Shown: positions 1-7,567, numbered from the stretch's first letter. The stretch: 64,000 nucleotides of DNA from Actinacidiphila sp965342175 (GCF_965342175.1 NZ_CBDRBL010000008.1:1-64000), one strand, 5' to 3'. Notes: generated from the sequence alone by a model not told the origin. Program-made: numbers and translations.

Positions 1-62
1 TTAAGGCCCGGCCCCGCGACGGAATCGCATACTTTTGTCCCTTTCGGGGGACGTTCCTGACC

Positions 63-962
63 ATGCCCGCCCCGTCAGCCTCCCCCGACCGGCAGACGGT
101 CGAGGTGGACGGCCGCCGCCTGGTCCTCACCCACCTGGACAAGGTCGTCTTCCCGGCCACCGGACACACCAAGGCCCGACTGCTGCAGTACTACGCGGGC
201 ATCGCCCCGCTCCTGGTGCCGCACGCCGACGGGCGCCTGGCCTCCTTCGTCCGCGCCCCCGAGGGCCCGAACGCCCAGCGCTGGTTCGCCAAACGCCCGC
301 CCGCCGGCACACCCGACTGGATCACCACCGCCGGCGAGGCCGACGAGCCGCACATCGTCGTCGACTCCGTCCCCGCCCTCGTCGCCGTGGCCAACCTCGG
401 CGCCTGGGAGGTCCACGTCCCGCAGTGGACGGTGGCCGGCGGCCGCGACGCCCACGACCGGCTCGTCCTCGACCTCGACCCCGGCGAGGGCGCCGACCTC
501 GTCCTGTGCTGCCGGGTCGCCGAACGCCTGCGGCAGATGATGGAGGAGGACGGGCTCAGCGCCTTCCCCGTGACCTCCGGCAGCAAGGGGCTCCACCTCT
601 ACGCCCCGCTGCGGCCGACGCCTGAGGCCGCCGCCACGGGCTACGCCAAGGCGCTCGCCGCCCGCATGCGCGACGAGCACCCCGGTCTCGTCGTCTTCTC
701 CATGACCCGCAGCCTGCGCGCCGGGAAGGTCTTCATCGACTGGTCGCAGAACGCCTCCGCGAAGACCACCGCCTGCCCCTACACCCTGCGGCTGCGCGAC
801 CGTCCCGGCGTCGCCACCCCCGTCACCTGGGACGAGGTCTCCGCCTGCCGGAAGGCCGAGGACCTCGCCTTCACCCCGGACGAGGTCCTGGAACGCGCAG
901 CCGGCCACGGCGACCTGCTGGCCGCCCTCCACGACGCCACCGGACGCGGCACCCTGCCGTGA
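63..962 (+). CDS. ligD: LigD-type DNA polymerase domain protein (end joining)
   Basis: A 299-residue stand-alone polymerase/primase of the archaeo-eukaryotic primase fold, as found in the polymerase module of LigD. It would fill gaps and add (ribo)nucleotides at double-strand breaks during Ku-dependent end joining. The LDLDPG motif holds the metal-binding aspartates at about residues 137 and 139, followed by SGSKGLHLY and FIDWSQN, all LigD-Pol signatures. In multidomain LigD this module is fused to a ligase and a phosphoesterase; here it is separate. The next gene on the same strand encodes the ligase. The ATG at 63 gives the usual N-terminus; an overlapping longer reading in another frame is a shadow. 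No Ku gene is visible in the window. Confidence 0.93.
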   Translation: MPAPSASPDRQTVEVDGRRLVLTHLDKVVFPATGHTKARLLQYYAGIAPLLVPHADGRLASFVRAPEGPNAQRWFAKRPPAGTPDWITTAGEADEPHIVVDSVPALVAVANLGAWEVHVPQWTVAGGRDAHDRLVLDLDPGEGADLVLCCRVAERLRQMMEEDGLSAFPVTSGSKGLHLYAPLRPTPEAAATGYAKALAARMRDEHPGLVVFSMTRSLRAGKVFIDWSQNASAKTTACPYTLRLRDRPGVATPVTWDEVSACRKAEDLAFTPDEVLERAAGHGDLLAALHDATGRGTLP

Positions 963-1052
963 CAGCCGCCCCGCGCCGACCGCCCCGTGCCGGCCGCCGC
1001 CGTCGGCGAGCCGTTCCCCGCGCCCGGGCGCGCACGGGTCGAAGCTGACCTC

Positions 1053-1955
1053 ATGGATCCCGCGCCGCCGGCAGTAACCCTTCGACCACCGGTCGACGTC
1101 ATGCGACCCCGGCCGGCGGACGAGATCCCCCCGGGGGACAGCATGCCCGGCGGCTGCCAGTACTCCCTCAAACTCGACGGGTTCCGCGCCCTCGCCTTCG
1201 TCCTCGACGGCGAAAGGGTCTTCCTGCAGTCCCGGTCGCGAAGGGACCTGTCCGGGGAGTTCCCCGAGATCGCCGCGCACCTGGGAGCCCACCTGCCGGC
1301 CGGAACCGTGCTGGACGGCGAGTTGTGCGCCTACCGCGAGGGCCGGCTGAGCTTCACCGACCTGCTGCGCTCCCACCGGGACCGCGAGCGGGCGGGAGTA
1401 CCGGTGTCCTACATCGCGTTCGACATCCTCGCCGTCCCGGGCCGGGACGTCAGGGCCCTGCCCCTGGGCGAGCGGTGGGAGCTCCTGGGCGCGGCGCTCT
1501 CGGGAGTCGGTCCGCCGCTGCAGCGTGTGCTGGCGACGACGGACGAGGCAACGGCCCACGACTGGTTTCGTGACATGAGAGCCGTGGGCGTCGAAGGGAT
1601 CGTGGCGAAGGCGCTGAGATCGCCGTATCGGGCCGGGGCGACCTGGAACTGGAGGAAGATCCGGCACTCCGACACCACGGACGGCGAACTCCTCGGGGTC
1701 TTCGGCGCGCTGCGGCGGCCGCGGGCCCTGCTCGTCCGGCTCCCCGACGGCCGGACGGTGAAGACCTCGCCCCAGCTGACCACGGTGCAGGCACGGCAGG
1801 TGGCCGACCTCGTGGGCGACCGCCCGGGCGAACCGGCGGACCACCCGGAGCACGGCCCGGTGTGGATGCTGGGCGAGCCCCTCCCCGTGGAACTGCGCCA
1901 GGCGGCCGGACGCCACGAGACCGCCCGCTTCGTCCGCGTACGGCCTGACGCGTGA
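1053..1955 (+). CDS. ATP-dependent DNA ligase
   Basis: A compact 300-residue ATP-dependent ligase that seals nicks via an enzyme-AMP intermediate. Motif I is KLDGFR, with the AMP-accepting lysine at about residue 40. Motif IV (EGIVAK) and motif V (WNWRKIRH) lie in the middle, followed by a short OB-fold. The open frame extends upstream to 987, but the ATG at 1053 gives the N-terminus expected of the Streptomyces family and removes a low-complexity tail. It lies 90 bp after the LigD-type polymerase on the same strand, so the two probably cooperate in end joining. It has no polymerase or phosphoesterase domain of its own. Confidence 0.9.
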   Translation: MDPAPPAVTLRPPVDVMRPRPADEIPPGDSMPGGCQYSLKLDGFRALAFVLDGERVFLQSRSRRDLSGEFPEIAAHLGAHLPAGTVLDGELCAYREGRLSFTDLLRSHRDRERAGVPVSYIAFDILAVPGRDVRALPLGERWELLGAALSGVGPPLQRVLATTDEATAHDWFRDMRAVGVEGIVAKALRSPYRAGATWNWRKIRHSDTTDGELLGVFGALRRPRALLVRLPDGRTVKTSPQLTTVQARQVADLVGDRPGEPADHPEHGPVWMLGEPLPVELRQAAGRHETARFVRVRPDA

Positions 1956-1978
1956 ACGCGGGGCGCGCCTGCCACCTG

Positions 1979-3031
1979 TCAGGAGCGGGCCGCCGCGGGC
2001 ATTTCGCGGGTGCGGGTCCAGCGCAGCAGGGTGTCCGCGTCCCAGGTGTTGACCACCCGCTCCGGGGGCACGCCGCACTCCTCGGCCCGGGCACAACCGA
2101 AGATCTGCCAGTCCAGCTGGCCGGGGGCGTGGGCGTCGCTGTCGATGCTGAAGAGCACGCCGGCCTCGACGGCCTGGCGCAGCAGCCGGCGCGGCGGGTC
2201 GAGGCGGTCCGGACGGCTGTTGATCTCCAGGGCCACCCCGAAGCGCTCGCACGCCGCGAGGACCAGGTCCGCGTCGAACTCCGACTCCGGGCGCCGCTTG
2301 CCGGCCACCAGCCGCCCCGTGCAGTGGCCCAGCACGTCCACGAGCGGATTGCTGATCGCGGAGATCATGCGCCGGGTCATCTCGTCCCGTCCCATGCGGA
2401 GCTTGGAGTGGACGGAGGCGACGACCACGTCCAGCCGGTCCAGCAGCCCCGCGTTCTGGTCGAGGGCGCCGTCGGCGAGGATGTCGCACTCGATGCCGGT
2501 CAGCAGCCGGAAGGACGGCGGCAGCCGCTCGTTCAGCTCGGCCACCGCGTCCAGCTGGGCGCGCAACCGCTCGGCGGTCAGGCCGCGGGCGACGGTCAGC
2601 CGGGGCGAGTGGTCGGTGAGCGCCGCCCACTCGTGGCCGAGCTCCATCGCGGTCCGGGCCATCGCCTCGATCGGGCTGCCGCCGTCGGACCAGTCCGAGT
2701 GCACGTGGCAGTCGCCGCGCAGCGCGGCCCGCATCCGCCGGCCCGCGTCGCCCGCCGGCCGGGCCACGGCGTCCGCGGCGCCCTCCGCCAGCCGGGTGAG
2801 GTAGGCGGGCCGCTCACCCGCCAGGGCCTCCCGGACGACCGCGGCGGTCTTCGGCCCGAGCCCCTTGACCTCCTCCAGGCCGCCCGGCCGCTGCGCCCGC
2901 CGCCGCAGCTCCTCCGGCGGCAGCGCGGCGATCACGGCGGAGGCGCCGCGGAAGGCACGGACCCGGTACGTCGGGGCGCCGTCCCGTTCCAGCAGGAACG
3001 CGATCCGGTCCAGCGCCTCGACGGGGTCCAT
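1979..3031 (-). CDS. PHP-domain phosphoesterase with helix-hairpin-helix N-terminus
   Basis: A 350-residue protein. Its first 80 residues resemble the HhH DNA-binding part of family X DNA polymerases (GLGPKTAAVV). A PHP metal-dependent phosphoesterase domain follows: CHVHSDWSDG, LTDHSP, GIECDI, ASVHS, GHCTGR and DSDAHAP supply the clustered His/Asp metal ligands. The nucleotidyltransferase palm of PolX is absent, so it looks like a PolX C-terminal half standing alone, possibly a 3' end-processing nuclease or phosphatase; a histinol-phosphatase-like activity is the alternative. It ends 23 bp from the convergent ligase gene, and a repair role would suit that neighbourhood. Confidence 0.85.
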   Translation of the reverse strand: MDPVEALDRIAFLLERDGAPTYRVRAFRGASAVIAALPPEELRRRAQRPGGLEEVKGLGPKTAAVVREALAGERPAYLTRLAEGAADAVARPAGDAGRRMRAALRGDCHVHSDWSDGGSPIEAMARTAMELGHEWAALTDHSPRLTVARGLTAERLRAQLDAVAELNERLPPSFRLLTGIECDILADGALDQNAGLLDRLDVVVASVHSKLRMGRDEMTRRMISAISNPLVDVLGHCTGRLVAGKRRPESEFDADLVLAACERFGVALEINSRPDRLDPPRRLLRQAVEAGVLFSIDSDAHAPGQLDWQIFGCARAEECGVPPERVVNTWDADTLLRWTRTREMPAAARS

Positions 3032-3041
3032 GCCTCCAGCA

Positions 3042-3863
3042 TCACGTCTTGTCGCGGAACCTCGCCACCGCCAGCGGCGCGCTGATCACCGTGATGCCCA
3101 CGGCCCACATCACCGTCATCGTCGCCGAGTGGGCCACGGCGCCGCCGTTGATCAGGTTGCGGGAGGCGTCCGCGAGGTTGGACAGCGGGTTGTAGCGGGT
3201 GAAGGCCTCCAGCCAGCCCGGCATGGTGGTCGGCTTGGCGAAGATCGAGCTGCCGAACTGCAGCGGCAGGACGACGATCATGGCGAGCCCCTGGACGGAC
3301 TGGGGGGTCCGGGCGACCAGACCCAGGAGGATGAAGACCCACATCAGCGAGGCCCCGAAGGCCAGCGACAGCACCACCGCGCCCAGCAGCCCGAACACGC
3401 CGTTGTCCACGTGCAGCCCGAGGATGAAGCCCATCAGCAGCAGGATCACCGTGGCGACCAGCGCCCGGCCGATCTCCACCACGATCTTCGCGATCAGCAC
3501 GGAGGAGCGGGCGATCGGCATCGTCCGGAAGCGGTCCATCACCCCCGTCTTGAAGTCGGAGTTGACGCCCGTGCCGACGGCCATGGCGATGTTCATGCCC
3601 ATCATGGCCATCAGGCCGGGCACCATGTAGTTGACGTACTTCTCCTGGCTGCCCTCGAGCGCGCCGCCGAAGACGTACACGAACAGCAGCGTGAAGACGA
3701 TGGGCATCAGCAGCGCGTCGAACATCGACTCCGGGTCCTGCCGGATCTGCAGGACGTTGCGCCGCACGAGGGCGCCGATGTGGCGCAGGTTGGCGCGCAG
3801 CCCGATCCGCGGATCGGCGGTCGTGGCCCTGGTGCCCCCTGCGGGGACGGTGACGGCGGTCAT
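3042..3863 (-). CDS. ABC-2 type drug exporter permease (DrrB-like)
   Basis: A 273-residue membrane protein with about six hydrophobic segments, ending in RFRDKT. A cytoplasmic N-terminus (RRNVLQIRQDPESMFDALLMP) and the region from RFRTMPIARSS onward match ABC-2 permeases of the daunorubicin-resistance type. It would form the transmembrane part of an exporter with the ATPase encoded upstream. Its ATG overlaps the TGA of that ATPase gene by 4 nt (ATGA at 3860-3863), so the two are translationally coupled. Substrate unknown; lipophilic drugs or antibiotics are usual for the family. Confidence 0.92.
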   Translation of the reverse strand: MTAVTVPAGGTRATTADPRIGLRANLRHIGALVRRNVLQIRQDPESMFDALLMPIVFTLLFVYVFGGALEGSQEKYVNYMVPGLMAMMGMNIAMAVGTGVNSDFKTGVMDRFRTMPIARSSVLIAKIVVEIGRALVATVILLLMGFILGLHVDNGVFGLLGAVVLSLAFGASLMWVFILLGLVARTPQSVQGLAMIVVLPLQFGSSIFAKPTTMPGWLEAFTRYNPLSNLADASRNLINGGAVAHSATMTVMWAVGITVISAPLAVARFRDKT

Positions 3864-4840
3864 GCCGCGAGCTCCTCTCGTTCCCGGGTGCCGCTGCCGT
3901 GCGTGACGGCCAGGAACACCTCGTCCAGGCTGGGCAGATGGGTGTCGATGCCGGCGATGGCGAAGCCGTGCGCGCCGAGCGAGGCCACGATCTGCGTCAG
4001 CTGCCCGTCGCTGAGGATCGGCACGTTGAGCACCCCGCCCGTGTGGTCCGCCACGGCCCGCGCGCCCGCGCCGAGCGCCGCCGCCATCGCGTCCAGCGCC
4101 CCCGGGTCCACCGGCCGCACCTGCAGCGTCCGGCCGCCGACCTTGGCCTTCAGCTCCTCGACCCGGCCGCCGGCGATCACCCGGCCGCGGTCGATGACCG
4201 TCAGCTCGTGCGCCAGCTTCTCGGCCTCCTCCATGTACTGCGTGGTCAGCAGCACGGTCGTGCCGTCCGCGACCATGCTCTGCACCTCGTCCCACACCTC
4301 GTTGCGGGTGCGGGGGTCCAGACCGGTGGTCGGCTCGTCCAGGTACAGCACCGCCGGGCGTCCGATCATCGACGCCGCCAGGTCCAGGCGGCGGCGCATG
4401 CCGCCGGAGTACTGCTTGGCGGGCTTGCGGGCGGCGTCCGTCAGCGAGAACCGCTCCAGCAGTTCGTCCGCCCTGCCGCGGGCGTCCCGGCGGGACAGGT
4501 CCAGCAGCCGGCCGATCATGTAGAGGTTCTCGCGGCCCGACAGCGACTCGTCGACCGAGGCGTACTGTCCGGTCAGCCCGATCACCCGGCGCAGCTGCCG
4601 GGGCTGCGCCACGACGTCGTAGCCGGCGACCGTCGCGGTGCCGGCGTCCGGCCGGATCAGCGTGGACAGGATCCGCACCAGCGTCGTCTTCCCGGCGCCG
4701 TTCGGCCCCAGCACGCCGAGCACGGTCCCCTGCCGCACATCGAGGTCCACCCCGTCGAGGGCCTTCGTCTCCCCGTAGCGCTTGACGAGCCCCCGCACCC
4801 TGACGGCGGCGTCCGCGCCCTTGGCATCTCGTTGTGTCAT
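3860..4840 (-). CDS. ABC exporter ATP-binding protein (DrrA-like)
   Basis: A 326-residue ATPase. Walker A GPNGAGKTT is at residues 45-53, the signature motif reads YSGGMRRRLDLA and Walker B reads LYLDEPTTGLD, with a DrrA-type C-terminal extension of about 100 residues. It powers efflux with the permease encoded by the overlapping downstream gene. The start is the ATG at 4840 (MTQRDAKG); the frame stays open upstream only by crossing the 11-bp repeat array and mobile-element remnants. The repeat array begins 21 bp upstream of this ATG and is the obvious candidate control region. Confidence 0.93.
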   Translation of the reverse strand: MTQRDAKGADAAVRVRGLVKRYGETKALDGVDLDVRQGTVLGVLGPNGAGKTTLVRILSTLIRPDAGTATVAGYDVVAQPRQLRRVIGLTGQYASVDESLSGRENLYMIGRLLDLSRRDARGRADELLERFSLTDAARKPAKQYSGGMRRRLDLAASMIGRPAVLYLDEPTTGLDPRTRNEVWDEVQSMVADGTTVLLTTQYMEEAEKLAHELTVIDRGRVIAGGRVEELKAKVGGRTLQVRPVDPGALDAMAAALGAGARAVADHTGGVLNVPILSDGQLTQIVASLGAHGFAIAGIDTHLPSLDEVFLAVTHGSGTREREELAA

Positions 4841-4860
4841 GCCGCCACGGTCGCGCGCCC

Positions 4861-4933
4861 CACCGACAGGGCACCGACATGTCACCGACAGCCCACCGAC
4901 AGCCCACCGACAGCCCACCGACATGGCACCGAC
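4861..4933 (-). repeat. Array of 11-bp direct repeats upstream of the ABC exporter
   Basis: Six full 11-bp units plus a seventh heptamer. Each unit is the invariant heptamer CACCGAC (GTCGGTG on the coding strand) followed by 4 variable bases (AGGG, ATGT, AGCC three times, ATGG). The array starts 21 bp upstream of the ATPase start codon. One unit per helical turn would present seven identical sites on one DNA face. A heptamer plus 4-bp spacer is the arrangement known for SARP-family activators, but no SARP gene is in the window, so assignment to a regulator is inference. Confidence 0.8.
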
Positions 4934-4936
4934 CTC

Positions 4937-5068
4937 CGCTCCCGCGCGAGTTCGGCGAGGAGGCGGAGGCGGTGGTCGAGGGTGCCGGTGGTGGTCTCGG
5001 CGCCCTTGGTGGCGTACTTGGCGATGTAGGCGGCGACGTGCCGGTCGGTGACGGGGTCGTCTCCAGTG
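4937..5068 (-). pseudogene. RepSA replication-initiator fragment (catalytic Tyr part)
   Basis: The minus-strand reading TDRHVAAYIAKYATKGAE, then TTGTLDHRLRLLAELARER, is characteristic of RepSA, the rolling-circle initiator of pSAM2-type integrative elements; the AYIAKYATK stretch carries the candidate nicking tyrosine. Nothing else of the protein is in frame nearby. The HUH half lies about 1.4 kb away at 6427-6790, so the gene has been split and rearranged. The fragment ends just before the 11-bp repeat array of the ABC exporter, which may mark the border of the mobile region. Confidence 0.65.
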
Positions 5069-5110
5069 GCCCTTCGCGCCCGTTGCCGGGCCCGCCGAGG
5101 GGTGACCGGC

Positions 5111-5215
5111 CCCGCTGCCGGCGGGTGTGGATGAGGTCGTAGACGGTGGAGCGGCCGACCTTGAGGTAGGCCATGACCTCGGGGACGGTGAGGAGTTCGG
5201 TGCCGGCGGTCCCCG
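5111..5215 (-). pseudogene. Excisionase (Xis) stub, MerR/HTH-17 type
   Basis: The minus-strand reading contains LLTVPEVMAYLKVGRSTVY followed by DLIHTRRQRG, the winged-helix start of small excisionases that accompany Streptomyces tyrosine integrases. The part after the recognition helix (normally an IGRSRRIP-like stretch) is missing, and the frame runs into an unrelated GC-rich sequence joined to the RepSA fragment. It is therefore a truncated remnant rather than a working excisionase. Confidence 0.6.
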
Positions 5216-5298
5216 CGCTGCTGGACTGGCCAACGCATGCGCCGGCCGACCGTCGAGCCGCCGAGAGCCCCCCGGACCGCCCACGGGGCCCGGGATCT

Positions 5299-5338
5299 GG
5301 CAGGCCGCCGGCCCAAGATCGGGTCAACACCCCGCGGA
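5299..5338. repeat. Copy 1 of a ~40-bp imperfect direct repeat
   Basis: The first 22 bases match 6801-6822 with one mismatch, and similarity fades over the next 18. Read on the minus strand both copies encode SWAGGLP. The duplication lies in the two halves of the broken element and suggests two related elements recombined here. Confidence 0.6.
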
Positions 5339-5375
5339 TCGTGGACGCGGTAGGTGGACAGGAGGTGAGGGGAGA

Positions 5376-5728
5376 TCAGTCGGTGGCTTTGGGGTGTCCG
5401 GTGCCTGCGTAGGTGATCCAAGCGGTGCGGTTGGCGTCGTCGACGAGATACCAGATGCGGCCGCCGCCGGTGACCTCGTACTGCCAGCGCTCCAGCGTCT
5501 GCCCCTTCCAGATCGTGGAGCCGAGCTTGCCCTTGAGGCGGTGGTGGCGCTCGGGGTCGTCGGTGGCGCGCGGGGCGGATCGGATTTGTCGAAGGTGCGG
5601 CGGAGGTTGCCTGCTGCGTGGCGGGAGAGATGGTCCCATCCGTTGGCCGCCTCGGTGTTGGCGAAGCGTAGGTCGCATTCGTCGCCGACAGGGGGCGGGG
5701 CCGCGCGGTCACCGCGCTTGGGGCTCAC
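5376..5728 (-). pseudogene. Toxin-like partner of the Phd-like antitoxin, frameshifted
   Basis: Starts with GTG at 5728, overlapping the upstream gene's TGA by 4 nt (GTGA). The first ~49 codons (MSPKRGDRAAPPP to NLRRTFDK) are in one frame. The rest (IRSAPRATDDPERHHRLKG, then a WQYEVTGGGRIWYLVD stretch ending GTGHPKATD) is in the -1 frame. Joining them restores a small-protein family common beside Streptomyces integrases and similar to RelE-type mRNA interferases. The break falls in an AAA run near 5590, consistent with loss of one A. It is either a true inactivation or a homopolymer sequencing error. Confidence 0.65.
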
Positions 5729-6204
5729 TCGGCGGTCTCGCCTTCAGGTACGGGGACAGTGCCGAGGTCGCCCTCGGGCTCGCGGGTAAGGATGGCGTGC
5801 AGGGCTGGGTCGGCGTAGATCTCGGCGCTGTGCCGCCACTGGGCCAGCAGGAGGGCGATGGGTGCGAGGTTCTCCAGCGCAGCAGCTCCGCGGGCGGTGT
5901 CCACGAGCTCGCCGAGCATCGCCTCGACGTCGTCCTCGGGGAGGAAGACCGACCAGGGCAGGGCATCTGGCAGGGCCTGGCGCAGTGCGGCGGTGTTCTC
6001 GGTGCGGACCAGCCCGGCGAGCAGGCGGGCGGTGAAGTCGACGACGGTGGAGTCCTGCTCCAGCTGGTCGGCGCGAATGAGTGCGAGGTCGCCCGCGTCG
6101 CGTCGGCGCAGGCGCAGGGCGCGGACCGTGTCCAGGCGCCGGGCGGTGGCAGCGGGGTGGTGGAGCAGCTCGCTGAAGGGCACGTCCTCGTAGGCCGTCG
6201 TCAT
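5725..6204 (-). CDS. Phd-like (prevent-host-death-type) antitoxin
   Basis: A 159-residue acidic protein starting MTTAYEDVPFSELLHHPAAT. The N-terminus with its RALRLRRRDAGDLALIRADQ segment resembles Phd-type antitoxin proteins of Streptomyces integrative elements; the C-terminal half (FLPEDDVEAMLGELVDTARG) is helical. Its stop overlaps the GTG of the toxin-like gene, typical of coupled antitoxin-toxin translation. The transcript is probably leaderless: a TACTGT -10 lies 7 nt before the ATG, inside an inverted repeat that could be its operator. Family assignment is by resemblance only. Confidence 0.65.
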   Translation of the reverse strand: MTTAYEDVPFSELLHHPAATARRLDTVRALRLRRRDAGDLALIRADQLEQDSTVVDFTARLLAGLVRTENTAALRQALPDALPWSVFLPEDDVEAMLGELVDTARGAAALENLAPIALLLAQWRHSAEIYADPALHAILTREPEGDLGTVPVPEGETAE

Positions 6205-6228
6205 GACATCCACAGTAGCTCGGATGTC
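6205..6228 (-). promoter_or_regulatory. Operator and leaderless promoter of the Phd-like pair
   Basis: Inverted repeat GACATCC / GGATGTC with a 10-bp spacer, directly abutting the ATG at 6204. The spacer contains, on the minus strand, TACTGT (6217-6212), a TAnnnT -10 box 7 nt from the ATG. A repressor bound here would cover the -10 and the transcription start, as in autoregulated toxin-antitoxin operons. Confidence 0.55.
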
Positions 6229-6378
6229 CTGCCTCGGGCAGCGGATCGCGGCCGGGGCGCGCTCGGCAAGGAGACGATCGCGATTGCTGGGGAGTCGCAA
6301 CAGGGCTATACCTCTGACGGCAACCCGACCTGACACCAGCGCATTTCCACGGACGTCAGCGGACTGCCTATTCGCCGT

Positions 6379-6426
6379 TGACCTGCGAAAACGCAGGTAG
6401 GAAGGGGTCGCCCAGCACACGTACTA
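6379..6426 (+). repeat. att-like direct repeat, copy 1
   Basis: 48 bp matching 10146-10193 at 44 positions in the same orientation. It contains a small hairpin (ACCTGCG, AAAA, CGCAGGT) and ends AGCACACGTACTA, after which the two copies diverge abruptly. Weaker similarity extends about 70 bp upstream, including a TGACGGCAAC element. Copy 1 abuts the RepSA fragment at 6427. With a tyrosine integrase between the copies, these look like ends of integrated elements. Confidence 0.65.
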
Positions 6427-6790
6427 ACGTCCCCGGCGGGCTGCGGTTGCTTCGCCGGTTCGCCCTCGTGGTGGACGCGGGTGCGTGTGGCGGCGGCGCG
6501 GACGGCGTGGTCGAGGAGCTGGGCGGTGGCCCAGGCGGGCGGGGTGCTGCCGGGGCCGGTGGGTCCGTCGATGCGGATGACGGCGTGGAAGTGGACCTGG
6601 CCCCGTTTCTGGTACTCGGCGACCTTCGCGTACGAGAGGGTGGCGTGGTCCCGCAGGGCCCGCTGCGTCAGCCCCGCCGCCTTCGCGATCTCGCGGCGCA
6701 GGTGGTGGTGAAGCGTGCCCACAGGGCCGGGGCATGGGCGTTCCACAGGACCGCGCCCGCGTAGTCGTACGGCCCCCTGCCCGCACCCGA
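6427..6790 (-). pseudogene. RepSA replication-initiator fragment (HUH part), frameshifted
   Basis: The minus-strand reading YDYAGAVLWNAHAPALWARF shifts frame near 6705 into LRREIAKAAGLTQRALRDH, then continues to EYQKRGQVHFHAVIRIDGP and TPPAWATAQLLDHAVRAAA. The HFH triplet is the metal-binding HUH motif of rolling-circle initiators of the pSAM2 RepSA family. The reading stops at the att-like repeat (6426). The region with the catalytic tyrosine sits at 4937-5068. Frameshift plus split make it non-functional. Confidence 0.7.
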
Positions 6791-6800
6791 CCCCAACCCG

Positions 6801-6838
6801 GGCAGGCCACCGGCCCAAGATCCCGCCAACACCCGCGT
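6801..6838. repeat. Copy 2 of the ~40-bp imperfect direct repeat
   Basis: Pairs with 5299-5338 (22 bases, one mismatch, then weaker). On the minus strand it lies just upstream of the HUH-containing RepSA fragment. Confidence 0.6.
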
Positions 6839-6861
6839 AGTCACGTGACCGTTGTGGGCTG

Positions 6862-7242
6862 TCAGACGGTGAAGAGCCGCAGCTTGACGCCGATGGAGTC
6901 GGCAAGGTGGTTGAGATCCTCGGGATCGCTGGTGACCACTGCGGCCTGGTACTGGACCGCGGTGGCGACGACGATCGCGTCGACGACGTCCGTGGTCCCG
7001 GAGGCCGCGCAGGCAACACCGGCGGCGCGACCGGTGCGCTCGTCGTCGGGGCGGATGTCGCAGCCCTTGAGCACGCGCGGAATCTGGTGCTGCGGTCCGC
7101 CGCGCCATGCCTGAGCGAGAACTACCACCGGAACAATCGGCCGAATGCGGGCGGCGGTCAGCTCGTCGTGCAGGGCGAGAAAGTCCGGGTTTCGCCGTTC
7201 GGCGGCCAGCAGAGCGCCGGTGTCGTAGACGATCGTGCGCAC
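6862..7242 (-). CDS. vapC: PIN-domain toxin (VapC-like)
   Basis: A 126-residue PIN-fold ribonuclease. The N-terminal IVYDTGALLAAER gives the first acidic residue, the middle contains TTDVVDAIVVATA, and VTSDPEDL supplies the late acidic residue. As a VapC toxin it would cleave RNA when freed from its antitoxin. It starts with GTG at 7242, which shares one base with the TAG stop of the upstream antitoxin gene (TAGTG), so the pair is coupled. It lies between the two att-like repeats, as cargo or stabiliser of the former element. Confidence 0.85.
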   Translation of the reverse strand: MRTIVYDTGALLAAERRNPDFLALHDELTAARIRPIVPVVVLAQAWRGGPQHQIPRVLKGCDIRPDDERTGRAAGVACAASGTTDVVDAIVVATAVQYQAAVVTSDPEDLNHLADSIGVKLRLFTV

Positions 7243-7529
7243 TACCCGGCCGCCCGCCACGGCTCGTCGTCGAGCAGCCCGGCTTCCAGCAGGAACTCGC
7301 GGGCGCGCTGCCGAGACTCCTCGGGCAGCTTTCCGTGCTCGCTCTCGTACTCGGCCACCAGCTCGCGGGCAGCGGCACGGCCCGCCGCATGCAGGGCGGC
7401 GATGTGGGCCTTCTCGACGGCGGCCTCGGCCAGCCACGCGGAGACCGGCTTGCCCTCTTCCGCTGCCGCCGCCTTGATCGTCTCCTCGACCTCGGGCGGC
7501 ACCGAGATCGACAGCTTCCGTGCAGTCAT
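7242..7529 (-). CDS. Ribbon-helix-helix-type antitoxin (VapB-like)
   Basis: A 95-residue partner of the PIN toxin. MTARKLSISVPPEVEETIKA begins like a CopG/RHH DNA-binding strand-helix-helix, followed by KPVSAWLAEAAVEKA. The C-terminal helices (RQRAREFLLEAGLLDDEPW) would wrap the toxin. A perfect 9-bp-arm inverted repeat lies 18 bp upstream of the ATG and a TATTGT -10 lies 6 nt before it. This suggests a leaderless, autoregulated transcript: 7529 would be both transcription and translation start. Confidence 0.8.
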   Translation of the reverse strand: MTARKLSISVPPEVEETIKAAAAEEGKPVSAWLAEAAVEKAHIAALHAAGRAAARELVAEYESEHGKLPEESRQRAREFLLEAGLLDDEPWRAAG

Positions 7530-7535
7530 GGCTCC

Positions 7536-7567
7536 ACAATAGCGCTTGGTAGGAACACGTTCCTACC
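7536..7567 (-). promoter_or_regulatory. Leaderless promoter and palindromic operator of vapBC
   Basis: On the minus strand, TATTGT (7541-7536) is a -10 box 6 nt before the ATG. Upstream lies the perfect inverted repeat GGTAGGAAC-AC-GTTCCTACC (7548-7567), placed over the expected -35. This is the usual layout for antitoxin autorepression. Confidence 0.65.

Noticed and set aside
75..2630. Long minus-strand open frame (851 codons) opposite the ligase genes
   Set aside because: High-GC codon bias opens antisense frames; its translation is low complexity and matches no family, while the plus strand carries clear LigD-Pol and ligase motifs.
4861..4933. CRISPR-like array
   Set aside because: The spacing of 4 bp between 7-bp repeats is far too short for spacers; operator-like array is the better reading.
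6379..6426. tRNA gene 3' end as the attachment site
   Set aside because: No T-arm consensus or acceptor stem can be folded; no tRNA was found anywhere in the window.
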